Origin: JAHEKD01 sp965215945
Lineage (GTDB): Bacteria > Pseudomonadota > Gammaproteobacteria > Arenicellales > JAHEKD01
Reading direction: 5' to 3'
DNA: 64,000 nucleotides
Assembly: GCA_965215945.1 (NCBI GenBank)
Contig: CBDCFC010000004.1
Coordinates: forward strand, 14,122-78,121
Shown: positions 52,420 to 61,527 of the stretch, in pieces
Layout: every line of letters begins with the position of its first letter
Position numbering within the stretch: position 1 is the stretch's first letter
The notes under the pieces: model-generated
What the model was told of the DNA's origin: nothing
Seen by the model: the letters and a program-made list of their open reading frames with translations, nothing else
Databases searched by the model: none
Translations under genes and position numbers: made by a program

Positions 52420-53784
52420 TCAGCTTTTCACTAATTGATAACAAGGTTGATACGTTGTTCCTGGCAACTTCATGCGTCGCTGCTCAACAAATGCAGATAG
52501 TAGATCATCAAGCAAAGTCATGATTTTTCTATCACCATTAATCTGATAGTGACCGTGTTTTTCTACCGCACGAATACCGAAATCCTTGACATTGCCGGCC
52601 ACGATTCCCGAGAAAACCCGGCGTAGATTTACCGCTAACAAATGAGCATCCATGCCATCGCGGATTTGTAGCCTCGACATATTTTCATGAGTAGGCAGGA
52701 ACGGTGTCTGAAATTTAGATTCGATTTTTAATCGCCAATTAAAATAAAACGCATCATCCGTTTCCAGACGAAATTTCCTGACTTGTTTAATGCCTTTTTT
52801 CATCGCTCTGGCTACTCTGGCTGGATTATTAACAATGATCTGGTAACGCATGGCAGCATGATCGCCCAATGTCGCCTTTATAAATCCGTCAATTTGTTTA
52901 AAGTAGTCTTTTGAGGATTCGGGCCCGGTGAATATAAGCGGGAAAGGAATATCAGCATTATCAGGGTGCAACAAAATGCCCAAAAGATATAAGATTTCTT
53001 CAGCAGTTCCAGCACCACCTGGAAACACAATAACTGCATGGCCGACACGGACAAATGCTTCCAGCCGTTTTTCTATGTCCGGCAACACCACTAGGTTATT
53101 GACAATTGGATTGGGTGCTTCGGCTGCGATAATGCCCGGCTCTGATAATCCAAGATACACACCGTCTTTAATACGTTGCTTGGCATGACCGATGGTCGCA
53201 CCTTTCATTGGGCCTTTCATCGCTCCCGGACCGCAGCCTGTGCAAATATTTAAACCACGCAACCCTAGCTCATAACCAACTTCCTTGGTGTAATCATATT
53301 CTTCACGAGAAATGGAATGCCCGCCCCAACATACCACCATGTTGGGTGTTAAAGAACGCGTTAATACGTCCGCATTACGCAAAATATGAAATACTGCATC
53401 AGTCAAACTCTCCGCTGTAGTCAGCTTGTCATGCTCAATCTCATTGCCAATGTAAACCACATCGCGCAGAACAGAAAAAACCAGCTCACCAATGCCCTTG
53501 ATAATTTTTCCTTCGACAAAGGCACTGGCCGGTGCATTGTAGAGATTAAGCTTGATACCGCGTTCGGTTTGTTGAACCTTGATTTCAAATGATGCGTAAC
53601 GCTCCAGCAATTTCTTACCGTCATCCATTTCATTACCGCAATTCAAAACAGCCAAAGAACAATTACGGAATAATTCATAGAGTCCGCCCTGACTACCATC
53701 AAGCAAGCGCATGACCTCTGATTTGGATAAGACATCCAGAAATTCTTCAGGCCGAATGCTGGTGTTGACTAGCTTGGCATTCAC
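52420..53784 (-). CDS. ppnN: LOG-family nucleotide 5'-monophosphate nucleosidase (PpnN/YgdH)
   Basis: A 454-residue protein. The LOG-type Rossmann core has CTGCGPGAMKGPMKGATIG and VIVFPGGAGTAEEILYLLGILL, the active-site PGGxGT-x2-E motif. The N- and C-terminal extensions (IRPEEFLDVLSKSEVMRLL and DGMDAHLLAVNLRRVFSG) match PpnN rather than short LOG proteins. It removes the base from nucleotide monophosphates and, in E. coli, is activated by (p)ppGpp. It is a normal housekeeping copy. Confidence 0.93.
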   Translation of the reverse strand: MNAKLVNTSIRPEEFLDVLSKSEVMRLLDGSQGGLYELFRNCSLAVLNCGNEMDDGKKLLERYASFEIKVQQTERGIKLNLYNAPASAFVEGKIIKGIGELVFSVLRDVVYIGNEIEHDKLTTAESLTDAVFHILRNADVLTRSLTPNMVVCWGGHSISREEYDYTKEVGYELGLRGLNICTGCGPGAMKGPMKGATIGHAKQRIKDGVYLGLSEPGIIAAEAPNPIVNNLVVLPDIEKRLEAFVRVGHAVIVFPGGAGTAEEILYLLGILLHPDNADIPFPLIFTGPESSKDYFKQIDGFIKATLGDHAAMRYQIIVNNPARVARAMKKGIKQVRKFRLETDDAFYFNWRLKIESKFQTPFLPTHENMSRLQIRDGMDAHLLAVNLRRVFSGIVAGNVKDFGIRAVEKHGHYQINGDRKIMTLLDDLLSAFVEQRRMKLPGTTYQPCYQLVKS

Positions 53785-53823
53785 ACTTAATTACAATAAC
53801 TTTAAAGAGCTTAGTAATTTCCT

Positions 53824-53982
53824 TTATTCTTGTGAATCCAACCACTTATTGATCAATAAATAAACAGGAAAGCACAATAGAGCCATCACAAAAAAATAAT
53901 GAAACACTCCTTGATTAAAGAAAAAAAACAACCCCGCTACTATCCCCACTGCAAGCTTGCCTTTACCAATATTTTCAAACAT
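53824..53982 (-). CDS. Small hydrophobic protein (52 residues)
   Basis: ATG 53982 is preceded by AAGGAGAATAA, an excellent Shine-Dalgarno. The protein is MFENIGKGKLAVGIVAGLFF followed by FFNQGVFHYFFVMALLCF and a short charged tail (NKWLDSQE), so it has two probable membrane helices. No family is recognised. It is just upstream of the ppnN start on the same strand and might be co-transcribed. Confidence 0.6.
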   Translation of the reverse strand: MFENIGKGKLAVGIVAGLFFFFNQGVFHYFFVMALLCFPVYLLINKWLDSQE

Positions 53983-54169
53983 ATTTATTCTCCTTAAGGC
54001 TATACAATTCTAATATAACTAAACTTAAATTAAATACCTTGATTAAAAAATCATAACCTCTTTTTGATATAGACCAGTTTGTTATAATGGAGTTATCAAA
54101 GGACGATGGTCTGCTCCAATAATTCCAAAAAAGATACATCTTTAATAGTAATGGGTGGGTTTTTGTTGT

Positions 54170-54388
54170 ATGGCGGTGTCTATTTTGGTTTGTTCAAAAT
54201 GCGGCAAGAGTGATTTTGAGCGTGTTTACAAAACGCCTCGAGAACGCTTTAGAAATTTCTGGTTGCCTGGAAAAGCTTATAATTGCACTCACTGTGGAAA
54301 ACACACCTATAAACACGTTTTCCCTTTTTTATCCTGGCCAATATTGACTGCAATATTGTTAGTCGTTGGAATTGTGGTTGTAATCTAA
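54170..54388 (+). CDS. Small zinc-ribbon membrane protein
   Basis: A 72-residue protein. Four Cys in two CxxC pairs (VCSKCGKSD and NCTHCGKHT) form a zinc ribbon, with a positively charged linker, then one C-terminal membrane helix (WPILTAILLVVGIVVVI). ATG 54170 is chosen, as an upstream codon gives non-conserved residues. A TATAAT-like promoter lies about 85 bases upstream. No function is known. Confidence 0.6.
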   Translation: MAVSILVCSKCGKSDFERVYKTPRERFRNFWLPGKAYNCTHCGKHTYKHVFPFLSWPILTAILLVVGIVVVI

Positions 54389-54395
54389 CGACGAT

Positions 54396-54824
54396 TTAAT
54401 CTTTTCGATCCCAGCCAGTAACGACTGCGTCATCAAGATTGATGCGCAAGCCGTACCGATTGCTGCCTTGATGATTATATTTCCAGACAGATTTAATTTT
54501 GGTTTTTAGTACTTTCTCGTCAATATCATCAGGATCGCCTAACGCATCTCTTAACTGCTCTGCCGTTTGTCCTTGCCAGTAATAACCATCTTCGATATCT
54601 GCGACTAAATCTTCATCGCCGTATTTTTCCATTAATGACGCGTAGCGACGTTTTTTGATAATCAGCTTAATTAAAAAAAATAAACTGCATAATAAACAAA
54701 ACCCAACCACAATTGACAACCAGCCAAACACTTGACCCAACAACATCAGCGCAAGTATCGGTAGCCCAAAAGCAAGCAAAATAAATGTCCACTTGATTCC
54801 CCGCCGGACTTTGCGTCTGGACAT
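54396..54824 (-). CDS. Membrane protein with small C-terminal domain
   Basis: A 142-residue protein. A basic start (MSRRKVRRGIKW) leads into two membrane helices (FILLAFGLPILALMLLG and SIVVGFCLLCSLFFLIKLII). The C-terminal part has YYWQGQTAEQLRDALGDPDD and VWKYNHQGSNRYGLRINLDDA, a BamE/OmlA-like alpha-beta pattern. The resemblance is only suggestive. It converges with the zinc-ribbon gene. Confidence 0.65.
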   Translation of the reverse strand: MSRRKVRRGIKWTFILLAFGLPILALMLLGQVFGWLSIVVGFCLLCSLFFLIKLIIKKRRYASLMEKYGDEDLVADIEDGYYWQGQTAEQLRDALGDPDDIDEKVLKTKIKSVWKYNHQGSNRYGLRINLDDAVVTGWDRKD

Positions 54825-54911
54825 TGTAAAACTGTTCTCTGTTAATGATCGTGGATGAATTATAAGAACTAACAGAGGTTTTGCAAACGATAGTTGAACT
54901 CCGGTTGATTG

Positions 54912-56612
54912 TTAACCTGAACGCCAACGTTGTGTGCTCTTGTACAACCCCAGGGTCGAAAAATAGTGTAATAACTTCACAGCCGCTGCAGTATAGAATA
55001 TCATCATTCCCATTGCAGCTGCGGGTGCAATATCTCCAGCATCATCCATATTCAGCACCGCCACTGATGCCAGATTGGTATCTGGGCCGTATAAAAAGAC
55101 TACGGCTGAAACGGTGGTCATCGCATTGACGAACAGATAAATACTAATATCCAGTATGGCTGGCATGCTCACTGGCACGGTTACTCTGTAGAACATTTTA
55201 TATACGGGCTGTTTCAAAGACGCCGAGACATCTTCAAACTCACGATCCATTTGATTCAATGCCGTTGTCGCGGTTAAATGGCTTACGGTATAAAAATGGG
55301 TAATGGTACTGATTACCAGAATGGTCATGGTGTGATAAAGAGTATTTAACGGGTTGTCGGGACTATTAAAAAAGAAAATATAAGCCAGCCCCAGAACCAG
55401 GCCTGGTACAGCCATGGGCAACATGGCCAACAACTGAAATAGCATTCTGCCGTACGCAAAACCACGTACTTTTTCAACCACATAGGCACCGATAAAAATA
55501 ATCACTGTTCCGAAAATAGCAGTTAGTGTTGCCAGTTTTAAAGAATTCCAATAAGCCGCCCAGCCACCACCATCCATCACATCAAAATTATAATTTTTCA
55601 GGCCTAAGGATAAATTATAAGGATAAAATTTAACTAAAGCTGCGTACTGGCAAACTGCGATTATGCCTAAAATAAAAATCGAAAATACAATGGCATAAAC
55701 AAACATACAACGATCAAAGATCTTATCCGGTTTGGGTTCGTAACTGACTGCACGTGAAGTCAGCAAGGCCACCTGTTTTTTCTGAATTATCCGATCCACG
55801 ATAAACGCCAGAGCAGCCGGTATTAAAAGTACCACGCTAACCACTGCACCCATTTCAAAGTTTTGCTGACCGATAACCTGTTTGTATATATCCGTAGCCA
55901 GCACATTGAAATCTCCACCTATCACTTTGGGTGCACCAAAATCAGTAATCGCCAGGGTAAACACCACAAATGCGGCGCTAATCACACCATAACGCGCACC
56001 TGGCAGAGTAACAGTCCAAAAAATTTTAAATTTACTGGCATTGAGTACTTTTGCCGCTTCATACAGGCGCGCATCTGAAATCGAAAATGCGGTCGTTAAG
56101 ATAATTAATGCATGCGGAAGCGTAAAGAATACCTCAGAGATGACTATTCCGATCGGCCCGTAAATGTCATGACCGAACAATGCCCAGGTCATGAAACCCT
56201 GGCGACCGAAAAGATAGACTAATGCAATGCCGGGCAATAATGAGGGCACTAAAATGGGCACCATAATTACGACTTTGAAAAAACCCTTAAAGGGCATATT
56301 ACTGCGCATCAGGGCATAGGCCATGGTGAATGCCAAAAATAAAGTAATTACGGTCGTTAATGATGCGATAAAAAGGCTATTAAATATTGAATTTGATAAT
56401 GCCGGCGTTGAAAAATATTCAATATAATTTGATAGTCCAATAAACTCTCCATCATGATTCTTAACACTTTTAGAAAGCATGGCATACAAAGGCAACACCA
56501 GCGTGACCAAAAGATAAACACCAACCATCGCGATTAATCCGCGCATTAACCAGTCGTCACGACTTAATTGCGGTTTTAATTCTGTTTGATTATCGATTGT
56601 AATATCAGTCAT
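54912..56612 (-). CDS. phnV: 2-Aminoethylphosphonate-type ABC permease (two fused MetI domains)
   Basis: A 566-residue protein of about 12 membrane helices. Two binding-protein-dependent transport domains are fused, each with an EAA-like loop (SDARLYEAAKVLNASKFKIFWT, and DREFEDVSASLKQPVYKMF). The length and layout match putative 2-aminoethylphosphonate permeases encoded next to phnS/T and phnW-type genes. It is the last gene of the operon, three bases after the ATPase stop. The assignment rests on both fold and neighbours. Confidence 0.87.
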   Translation of the reverse strand: MTDITIDNQTELKPQLSRDDWLMRGLIAMVGVYLLVTLVLPLYAMLSKSVKNHDGEFIGLSNYIEYFSTPALSNSIFNSLFIASLTTVITLFLAFTMAYALMRSNMPFKGFFKVVIMVPILVPSLLPGIALVYLFGRQGFMTWALFGHDIYGPIGIVISEVFFTLPHALIILTTAFSISDARLYEAAKVLNASKFKIFWTVTLPGARYGVISAAFVVFTLAITDFGAPKVIGGDFNVLATDIYKQVIGQQNFEMGAVVSVVLLIPAALAFIVDRIIQKKQVALLTSRAVSYEPKPDKIFDRCMFVYAIVFSIFILGIIAVCQYAALVKFYPYNLSLGLKNYNFDVMDGGGWAAYWNSLKLATLTAIFGTVIIFIGAYVVEKVRGFAYGRMLFQLLAMLPMAVPGLVLGLAYIFFFNSPDNPLNTLYHTMTILVISTITHFYTVSHLTATTALNQMDREFEDVSASLKQPVYKMFYRVTVPVSMPAILDISIYLFVNAMTTVSAVVFLYGPDTNLASVAVLNMDDAGDIAPAAAMGMMIFYTAAAVKLLHYFSTLGLYKSTQRWRSG

Positions 56613-56615
56613 GGT

Positions 56616-57695
56616 TTACTGAAGGTACAAACGCGGGCTGACAGCCGCACTAATACTAATCTGCTGGTTCTCTTTTAATAAATGAGAACGGTAAACCCGT
56701 TCTTCCAGGCTCATTATAAATTCCTGACCAGGCATTTGATCACTACTGAGTAACACCCTTACTAAATTACCCAGAAATTCAATCTCCAAAATTTTCGCGT
56801 CAATGACTACTTCATTATTAGATTTTGCGTTTGAAATGACGAATTCTTCCGGGCGCAGCGCCGCAGTGACCCGATCACCAATATTAAATTCAGATTGTGA
56901 ATTTGGTGCAAATATCAGCTCGCCAATTTTAACCTTGCCCTGATCAACGACCTGGGCATCAAAAAAGTTCATGGTGCCAATAAAATCCGCCACGAATGCT
57001 GAACTTGGTTGTTGATATATTTCTATCGGCGTACCGATTTGCTCGACCTGACCTTCTTTTATCACCACAATACGATCTGCCATGGTTAAAGCTTCTTCCT
57101 GATCATGGGTAACCATTACTGTTGTGACACCCAGTTTGCGTTGTAACTGCTTTATTTCATGCCTTAAAAATACGCGGACTTTTGCATCCAGCGCCGAAAG
57201 CGGTTCATCTAAAAGCAATAGGCTGGGTGAAGTCGCCAAAGCACGAGCCAATGCTACACGCTGTTGCTGCCCGCCAGACAGGTTAGCTGGATAGGCATCG
57301 GCTTTTTCCGGCAACCCAACCATATCAAGCAGCTCACCGACCCGCCGGTTAATTTCATCACGTGGTACTTTTTTATTTTCCAAACCATAAGCAACATTCC
57401 TTGCCACGGTGAGATTGGGAAATAATGCATAGGATTGAAATACAATCCCGAAATCCCGCTGCGAAGGTGGCAATAATGAAATATCTTTATTGGCTTGAAA
57501 AATTCGTCCGCTTGACTGTAAGTCCAGACCCGCAATGGCACGTAATAGCGTCGTTTTTCCACAGCCAGAAGGACCCAAAAAACAGACAAACTCACCCTCA
57601 TCTATTGTCAGGTCAACATTTTTTAAAGCGACAAAATCACCAAAGTACTTATTTAGTTTCTCTATTACAAGGTAGTGTTTGAGAGCATCAGACAT
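56616..57695 (-). CDS. phnT: ABC transporter ATP-binding protein (PhnT-like)
   Basis: A 359-residue ATPase. Walker A is GPSGCGKTTLLRAIAG, the Q-loop FQSYALFPNL, the signature LSGGQQQRVALARAL, Walker B LLLLDEPLSALDAK and the switch His VMVTHDQEEAL. A TOBE-like C-terminal region follows, as in PotA/PhnT-type ATPases. It powers the permease downstream. A stable hairpin separates it from the binding-protein gene. Confidence 0.92.
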   Translation of the reverse strand: MSDALKHYLVIEKLNKYFGDFVALKNVDLTIDEGEFVCFLGPSGCGKTTLLRAIAGLDLQSSGRIFQANKDISLLPPSQRDFGIVFQSYALFPNLTVARNVAYGLENKKVPRDEINRRVGELLDMVGLPEKADAYPANLSGGQQQRVALARALATSPSLLLLDEPLSALDAKVRVFLRHEIKQLQRKLGVTTVMVTHDQEEALTMADRIVVIKEGQVEQIGTPIEIYQQPSSAFVADFIGTMNFFDAQVVDQGKVKIGELIFAPNSQSEFNIGDRVTAALRPEEFVISNAKSNNEVVIDAKILEIEFLGNLVRVLLSSDQMPGQEFIMSLEERVYRSHLLKENQQISISAAVSPRLYLQ

Positions 57696-57714
57696 GCGAA
57701 TAATATATTAGAAA

Positions 57715-57740
57715 GCTGGCGATTCTGTTGAATCGCCAGC
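57715..57740 (-). other. Intercistronic hairpin
   Basis: GCTGGCGATTC at 57715-57725 pairs perfectly with GAATCGCCAGC at 57730-57740 across a 4-base loop, between the stop of the substrate-binding gene and the ATPase start. Its minus-strand RNA is followed by UUUCU. It may attenuate transcription or protect the upstream mRNA, so the binding protein is made in excess. Confidence 0.65.
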
Positions 57741-57756
57741 CTAAATCTAAAGGATG

Positions 57757-58779
57757 CTAACTTTTGGGCTCAGATTTGGAATCGTATCGACTTTGCCATT
57801 CAGCAAGAATGGCTTTACGATTTGCAGCCGCCCATTCAAAATCATTATCGATCATTTTCTCTGCAATATTGTCTGGAAAGTGTTCGACTGGTTTTGCCAA
57901 ACCCGGGATACCAACCACAGCATAACCCTCGTTATACATTACATTGGCTTTTTCCGAGATTGACCAGTCAACCAATGTTTGCGCCGCTTCCATATTATCA
58001 GTTCCTTTGACAATGGCCGTGGCTTCCATATCCCAGCCAATTCCTTCTTCAGGAATAACAATATCGATAGGCGCGCCATCTGCTTTGGATTTGGCGCCGC
58101 GGAATGCAAATGAAACGCCAATTGGTACTTCACCACGTGCCGCCTGTTTGCAAGGCTTGGAGCCCGAATGAGTGTAGTGATGAATGTTCTCATGTAACGC
58201 ATCCATGAATTTCCAACCTTCTTCTTCACCAAAAATCTGCAACCAGCTTGATACATCAAGAAAACCTGTGCCGGATGAGTTCGGGTTAGGCATGGCCACA
58301 TGATCTTTATACTCGGGTTTGGTTAAATCCTGCCACGATGTTGGAGTAGCGAACCCGTACTTTTCCTGTTCGACGGTATTAACACATATCGCCGCTACCC
58401 AGGCATCCATTCCTGTCCAGGTTGGTGGATCAGATTTATCGACAAATTTAGGATCTAATGCTTCCACTCCCTTAGGCGCATAAGGTTCGAGCATATCTTC
58501 ACCCTTCATCAGCAATAAACTGGTTGCAGCCAGCCCCCAGATGACATCGGCCTGTGGATTTTCTTTTTCCGCCAATAATTTGGCCGTGACAATGCCTGTT
58601 GAGTCCCTGACCCAGTTAATCTTGATATCGGGGTGATCTTCATTGAAACGCTCGGCATATTTTTTCAGGTCCTCTGCCTCTACAGCCGTATAGACAGTAA
58701 GTTCCGTTTCTGCACGGGCAATACTCAATATAAGCATAGCTCCGAAGCAGACAAGTGATTTGAATATTAGATTTTTCAT
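57757..58779 (-). CDS. phnS: 2-Aminoethylphosphonate-type ABC substrate-binding protein
   Basis: A 340-residue periplasmic protein. The signal peptide (LIFKSLVCFGAMLILSIARA) precedes a class-II binding fold: LTVYTAVEAEDLKKYAERFN, IKINWVRDSTGIVTAKLLAE, ADVIWGLAATSLLLMKGEDM and AAQTLVDWSISEKANVMYNE. The sequence resembles Fe3+/AEP-type binding proteins. With phnW, phnA and phnY upstream, 2-aminoethylphosphonate is the likely ligand. It is followed by a strong hairpin. Confidence 0.87.
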   Translation of the reverse strand: MKNLIFKSLVCFGAMLILSIARAETELTVYTAVEAEDLKKYAERFNEDHPDIKINWVRDSTGIVTAKLLAEKENPQADVIWGLAATSLLLMKGEDMLEPYAPKGVEALDPKFVDKSDPPTWTGMDAWVAAICVNTVEQEKYGFATPTSWQDLTKPEYKDHVAMPNPNSSGTGFLDVSSWLQIFGEEEGWKFMDALHENIHHYTHSGSKPCKQAARGEVPIGVSFAFRGAKSKADGAPIDIVIPEEGIGWDMEATAIVKGTDNMEAAQTLVDWSISEKANVMYNEGYAVVGIPGLAKPVEHFPDNIAEKMIDNDFEWAAANRKAILAEWQSRYDSKSEPKS

Positions 58780-58807
58780 CTTTGTCTCCTGTTGTGTTTA
58801 CATTATG

Positions 58808-60232
58808 TTATACCCAAGGCAATGAATAGGTTTTAATATTGGTAAACGATTTCATTGCTTCTAGCACACCTTCTTTATAGCCCAGTCCGGAATCTTTAAT
58901 CCCGCCAAACGGTGACATTTCGATTCTGTAACCAGGAACTTCCCAAATATTAACGGTTCCTGTTTTAAGTTCATTTATAAACCGGGTTATATAATCCAAT
59001 CTGTTTGTGCATACCCCTGAAGATAAGCCGAATGCCGTTGAATTACTGACCCTTATAATATCATCGATATCTTTACAGCGTATCACAGGTATGGCCGGTC
59101 CAAAAGTTTCCTCTCTGACAAGTTCACAATCATAAGGAACATGATCAACAACCGTTGGTGGAAACACAGCCCCTTCACGGTTATTACCGTGCAATAACCT
59201 GGCACCTTTGTCGACGGCATCAATAACACGATTTTGAAACATTTTTGCTGCATCCTCGTTGATGACTGTGCCTACGTCAGTTTCAGGATCCATTGGATTA
59301 CCGTATTTGAGTTTCGCTGCTTTCTTGACTAACAATGGCACTAAATCATCAGCAATCGAATTCAAACAAAGAATACGTTTGACTGCGGTACAGCGTTGAC
59401 CTGAATTTTTAGTTGCGCCGGCCACAGCTAATTCAGCGGCCTTATCCAGATCTGCATCTTCCATGACGATTAAAGGTGAATTACCACCAAGCTCCAGCAC
59501 CGTCCGCCTGTAACCGGCTGTATTTGCTATCAACTTACCCACCGGGACGCCGCCTGTGAAAGTAATCAGTTCAATATTCTCATTGGTTAACATCTCATTG
59601 CCGACATTTTCCGGCCATCCGGTTACAACCGAGAGCATTTGTGGCGGCAATCCCGCTTCATATAACACATCAGCCAGAACCAGTGCTGTTAATGGTGTTA
59701 ATTCGGTCGGCTTGACCACCATACAGTTATTAGTGGCTATCGCGGGCGCGATTTTATGCGCCACCATATTGAGAGGATGGTTAAAGGGAGTAATGGCAGA
59801 AATAGCTCGCAACGGCTCACGTAACGTATATATTTTGCGCTGTTTGCCTTGAGGAGTGATATCACAGGAAAAGATTTCACCGTCATCAAGAATTGACAGC
59901 TGTGCCGCCAGAGAAAAAACATCATAGGCGCGGCCTACTTCATAAAGTGAATCCTTTTTAGAAATACCCAGCTCCGCTGTGATTAAGTCTGATATTTCAT
60001 CCTTGCGCTCGATGAGCTTATTTGCAGTGGTAAACAAAATTTCCTGACGCTCATAGCGGCTTAAAGTCGGTTGGTATTCACCCGCAATTTGGAATGCCCG
60101 TTTAACATCTTGTGCCGACCCCGCAGGAACAGTGCCAACCACCTCGTTGTTATACGGATTTAATACTTCTATTCTTCCTTGTCCATCAACCAGTTCACCT
60201 GCTATGCGCATGGGTTCGTGTCTAACACTCAT
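58808..60232 (-). CDS. phnY: Phosphonoacetaldehyde dehydrogenase
   Basis: A 474-residue aldehyde dehydrogenase. The catalytic Cys is in NSGQRCTAVKRILC, the Glu in TVLELGGNSPLIV and the NAD-binding motif in ITPFNHPLNMVAHKIAPAIA. Its length and its placement between phnA and the transporter indicate PhnY, which oxidises phosphonoacetaldehyde to phosphonoacetate. AAGGAG precedes its ATG. It is co-directional with phnA by ten bases. Confidence 0.9.
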   Translation of the reverse strand: MSVRHEPMRIAGELVDGQGRIEVLNPYNNEVVGTVPAGSAQDVKRAFQIAGEYQPTLSRYERQEILFTTANKLIERKDEISDLITAELGISKKDSLYEVGRAYDVFSLAAQLSILDDGEIFSCDITPQGKQRKIYTLREPLRAISAITPFNHPLNMVAHKIAPAIATNNCMVVKPTELTPLTALVLADVLYEAGLPPQMLSVVTGWPENVGNEMLTNENIELITFTGGVPVGKLIANTAGYRRTVLELGGNSPLIVMEDADLDKAAELAVAGATKNSGQRCTAVKRILCLNSIADDLVPLLVKKAAKLKYGNPMDPETDVGTVINEDAAKMFQNRVIDAVDKGARLLHGNNREGAVFPPTVVDHVPYDCELVREETFGPAIPVIRCKDIDDIIRVSNSTAFGLSSGVCTNRLDYITRFINELKTGTVNIWEVPGYRIEMSPFGGIKDSGLGYKEGVLEAMKSFTNIKTYSLPWV

Positions 60233-60242
60233 TATCTACTCC

Positions 60243-61505
60243 TTAAGTGCAGTTTATAGCGACATCAAAGATGTCAAAATTTCTTAAACGACGAGATCCA
60301 AGATCCAGTTCAAGTTTACGGTTAATCATAAAGGGCACGGTTTGTTCGGTAAAGCCACCGTGTGACCGCAAAGGTTCTTTCATTTTCGATAAATCATGGC
60401 GAGTTGGTGTTGTTCCCAGGGTGGTGTGGCCCTGACAAGTCACAATAATATCGCCAACTCGATCACGCGGCAGACCTAGTTCGATACATGCGCTGTCACT
60501 GTCTTTGACATAATCTATACCCGCCGTATTTTTCAGTTTCGTGATGACTTCATTAATTCGATCAGCTTCACTAATGTAAATAGTAGCGAAACCACCCAAT
60601 GCGCCGTGGTGTAACACATAGGGGTCGGTGATTGGTAAAATCACACGGAAATTTCCCCTGTCAATCCATTCATCCAGCAGATCACTCAAGTAAATGGCGT
60701 TACTGTTTCCTTCAGCATCATGCTTAGCTTTCATACCGTGATCCGCGGTTAGCGCCAAAATCACTCCCCGATCATGAAGCTGCCGCCAGTAACCGTCCAT
60801 CATGCCATAAAACTCATTAGCACCATCGCTGCCGGGTGCAAATTTGTGTTGAATATAATCAGTAGTCGATAAATACATTACATCGGGACCAAACTCATCG
60901 AGCAGCTTGACACCTGCAGCAAACACAAACTTGCTCAAATCACCGCTGTATACTTCCGGCAAGGGCAGGCCAACCAGATCGAGCGCATTTTCTATGCCAT
61001 TTTCTCCCAAGCTTGCCTGATCAGCGCACTCGGCTGAAAAACAAATGGCACGGCCGTCGTCATATTTGAGCTCATTGCCTAAAAGCGTCCGCAACTTATC
61101 TTTAGCAGTGACTACCGCAACTTTTGCTCCGGCCTCATACAAACCCTGCATGATGGTCGGTGCCCGCAAAAATCGAGTGTGATTCATCATGACTTCTTCT
61201 TGCGTCTGGCGATCATAAAAAAAGTTACCTGAGATACCGTGTACAGACGGCGGTGCGCCTGTGATGATCGACAAGTTGTTCGGGTTGGTAAAGCTTGGAA
61301 TCTGCGAATCAGCAGTAGTCACTGTGCCATTGTCAAACAACCATTCAGTAAACGGCATTTTTCCGGCCGCCATGGCACGTTCGATGTAACCTCCATTATC
61401 CGAAGCATCATAGTCGGGCTCGCTGCCATCAATACAGACCACCACCACTGGTCTGTCTGGCAGATCGTACTGTCGATTATTTACTGTGGCTGTAATAATT
61501 CCCAT
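60243..61505 (-). CDS. phnA: Phosphonoacetate hydrolase
   Basis: A 420-residue alkaline-phosphatase-superfamily enzyme. VVVVCIDGSEPDY has the first metal Asp, ADSQIPSFTNPNNLSIITGA carries the nucleophilic Thr, and ALTADHGMKAKHDAEG plus CQGHTTLGTTPTRHD carry later metal ligands. It cleaves the C-P bond of phosphonoacetate to acetate and phosphate. ATG 61505, with AGGAG, was preferred over 61538, which would overlap phnW. Confidence 0.92.
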   Translation of the reverse strand: MGIITATVNNRQYDLPDRPVVVVCIDGSEPDYDASDNGGYIERAMAAGKMPFTEWLFDNGTVTTADSQIPSFTNPNNLSIITGAPPSVHGISGNFFYDRQTQEEVMMNHTRFLRAPTIMQGLYEAGAKVAVVTAKDKLRTLLGNELKYDDGRAICFSAECADQASLGENGIENALDLVGLPLPEVYSGDLSKFVFAAGVKLLDEFGPDVMYLSTTDYIQHKFAPGSDGANEFYGMMDGYWRQLHDRGVILALTADHGMKAKHDAEGNSNAIYLSDLLDEWIDRGNFRVILPITDPYVLHHGALGGFATIYISEADRINEVITKLKNTAGIDYVKDSDSACIELGLPRDRVGDIIVTCQGHTTLGTTPTRHDLSKMKEPLRSHGGFTEQTVPFMINRKLELDLGSRRLRNFDIFDVAINCT

Positions 61506-61527
61506 ATTGCTCCTGTTTTCCCAAGTT

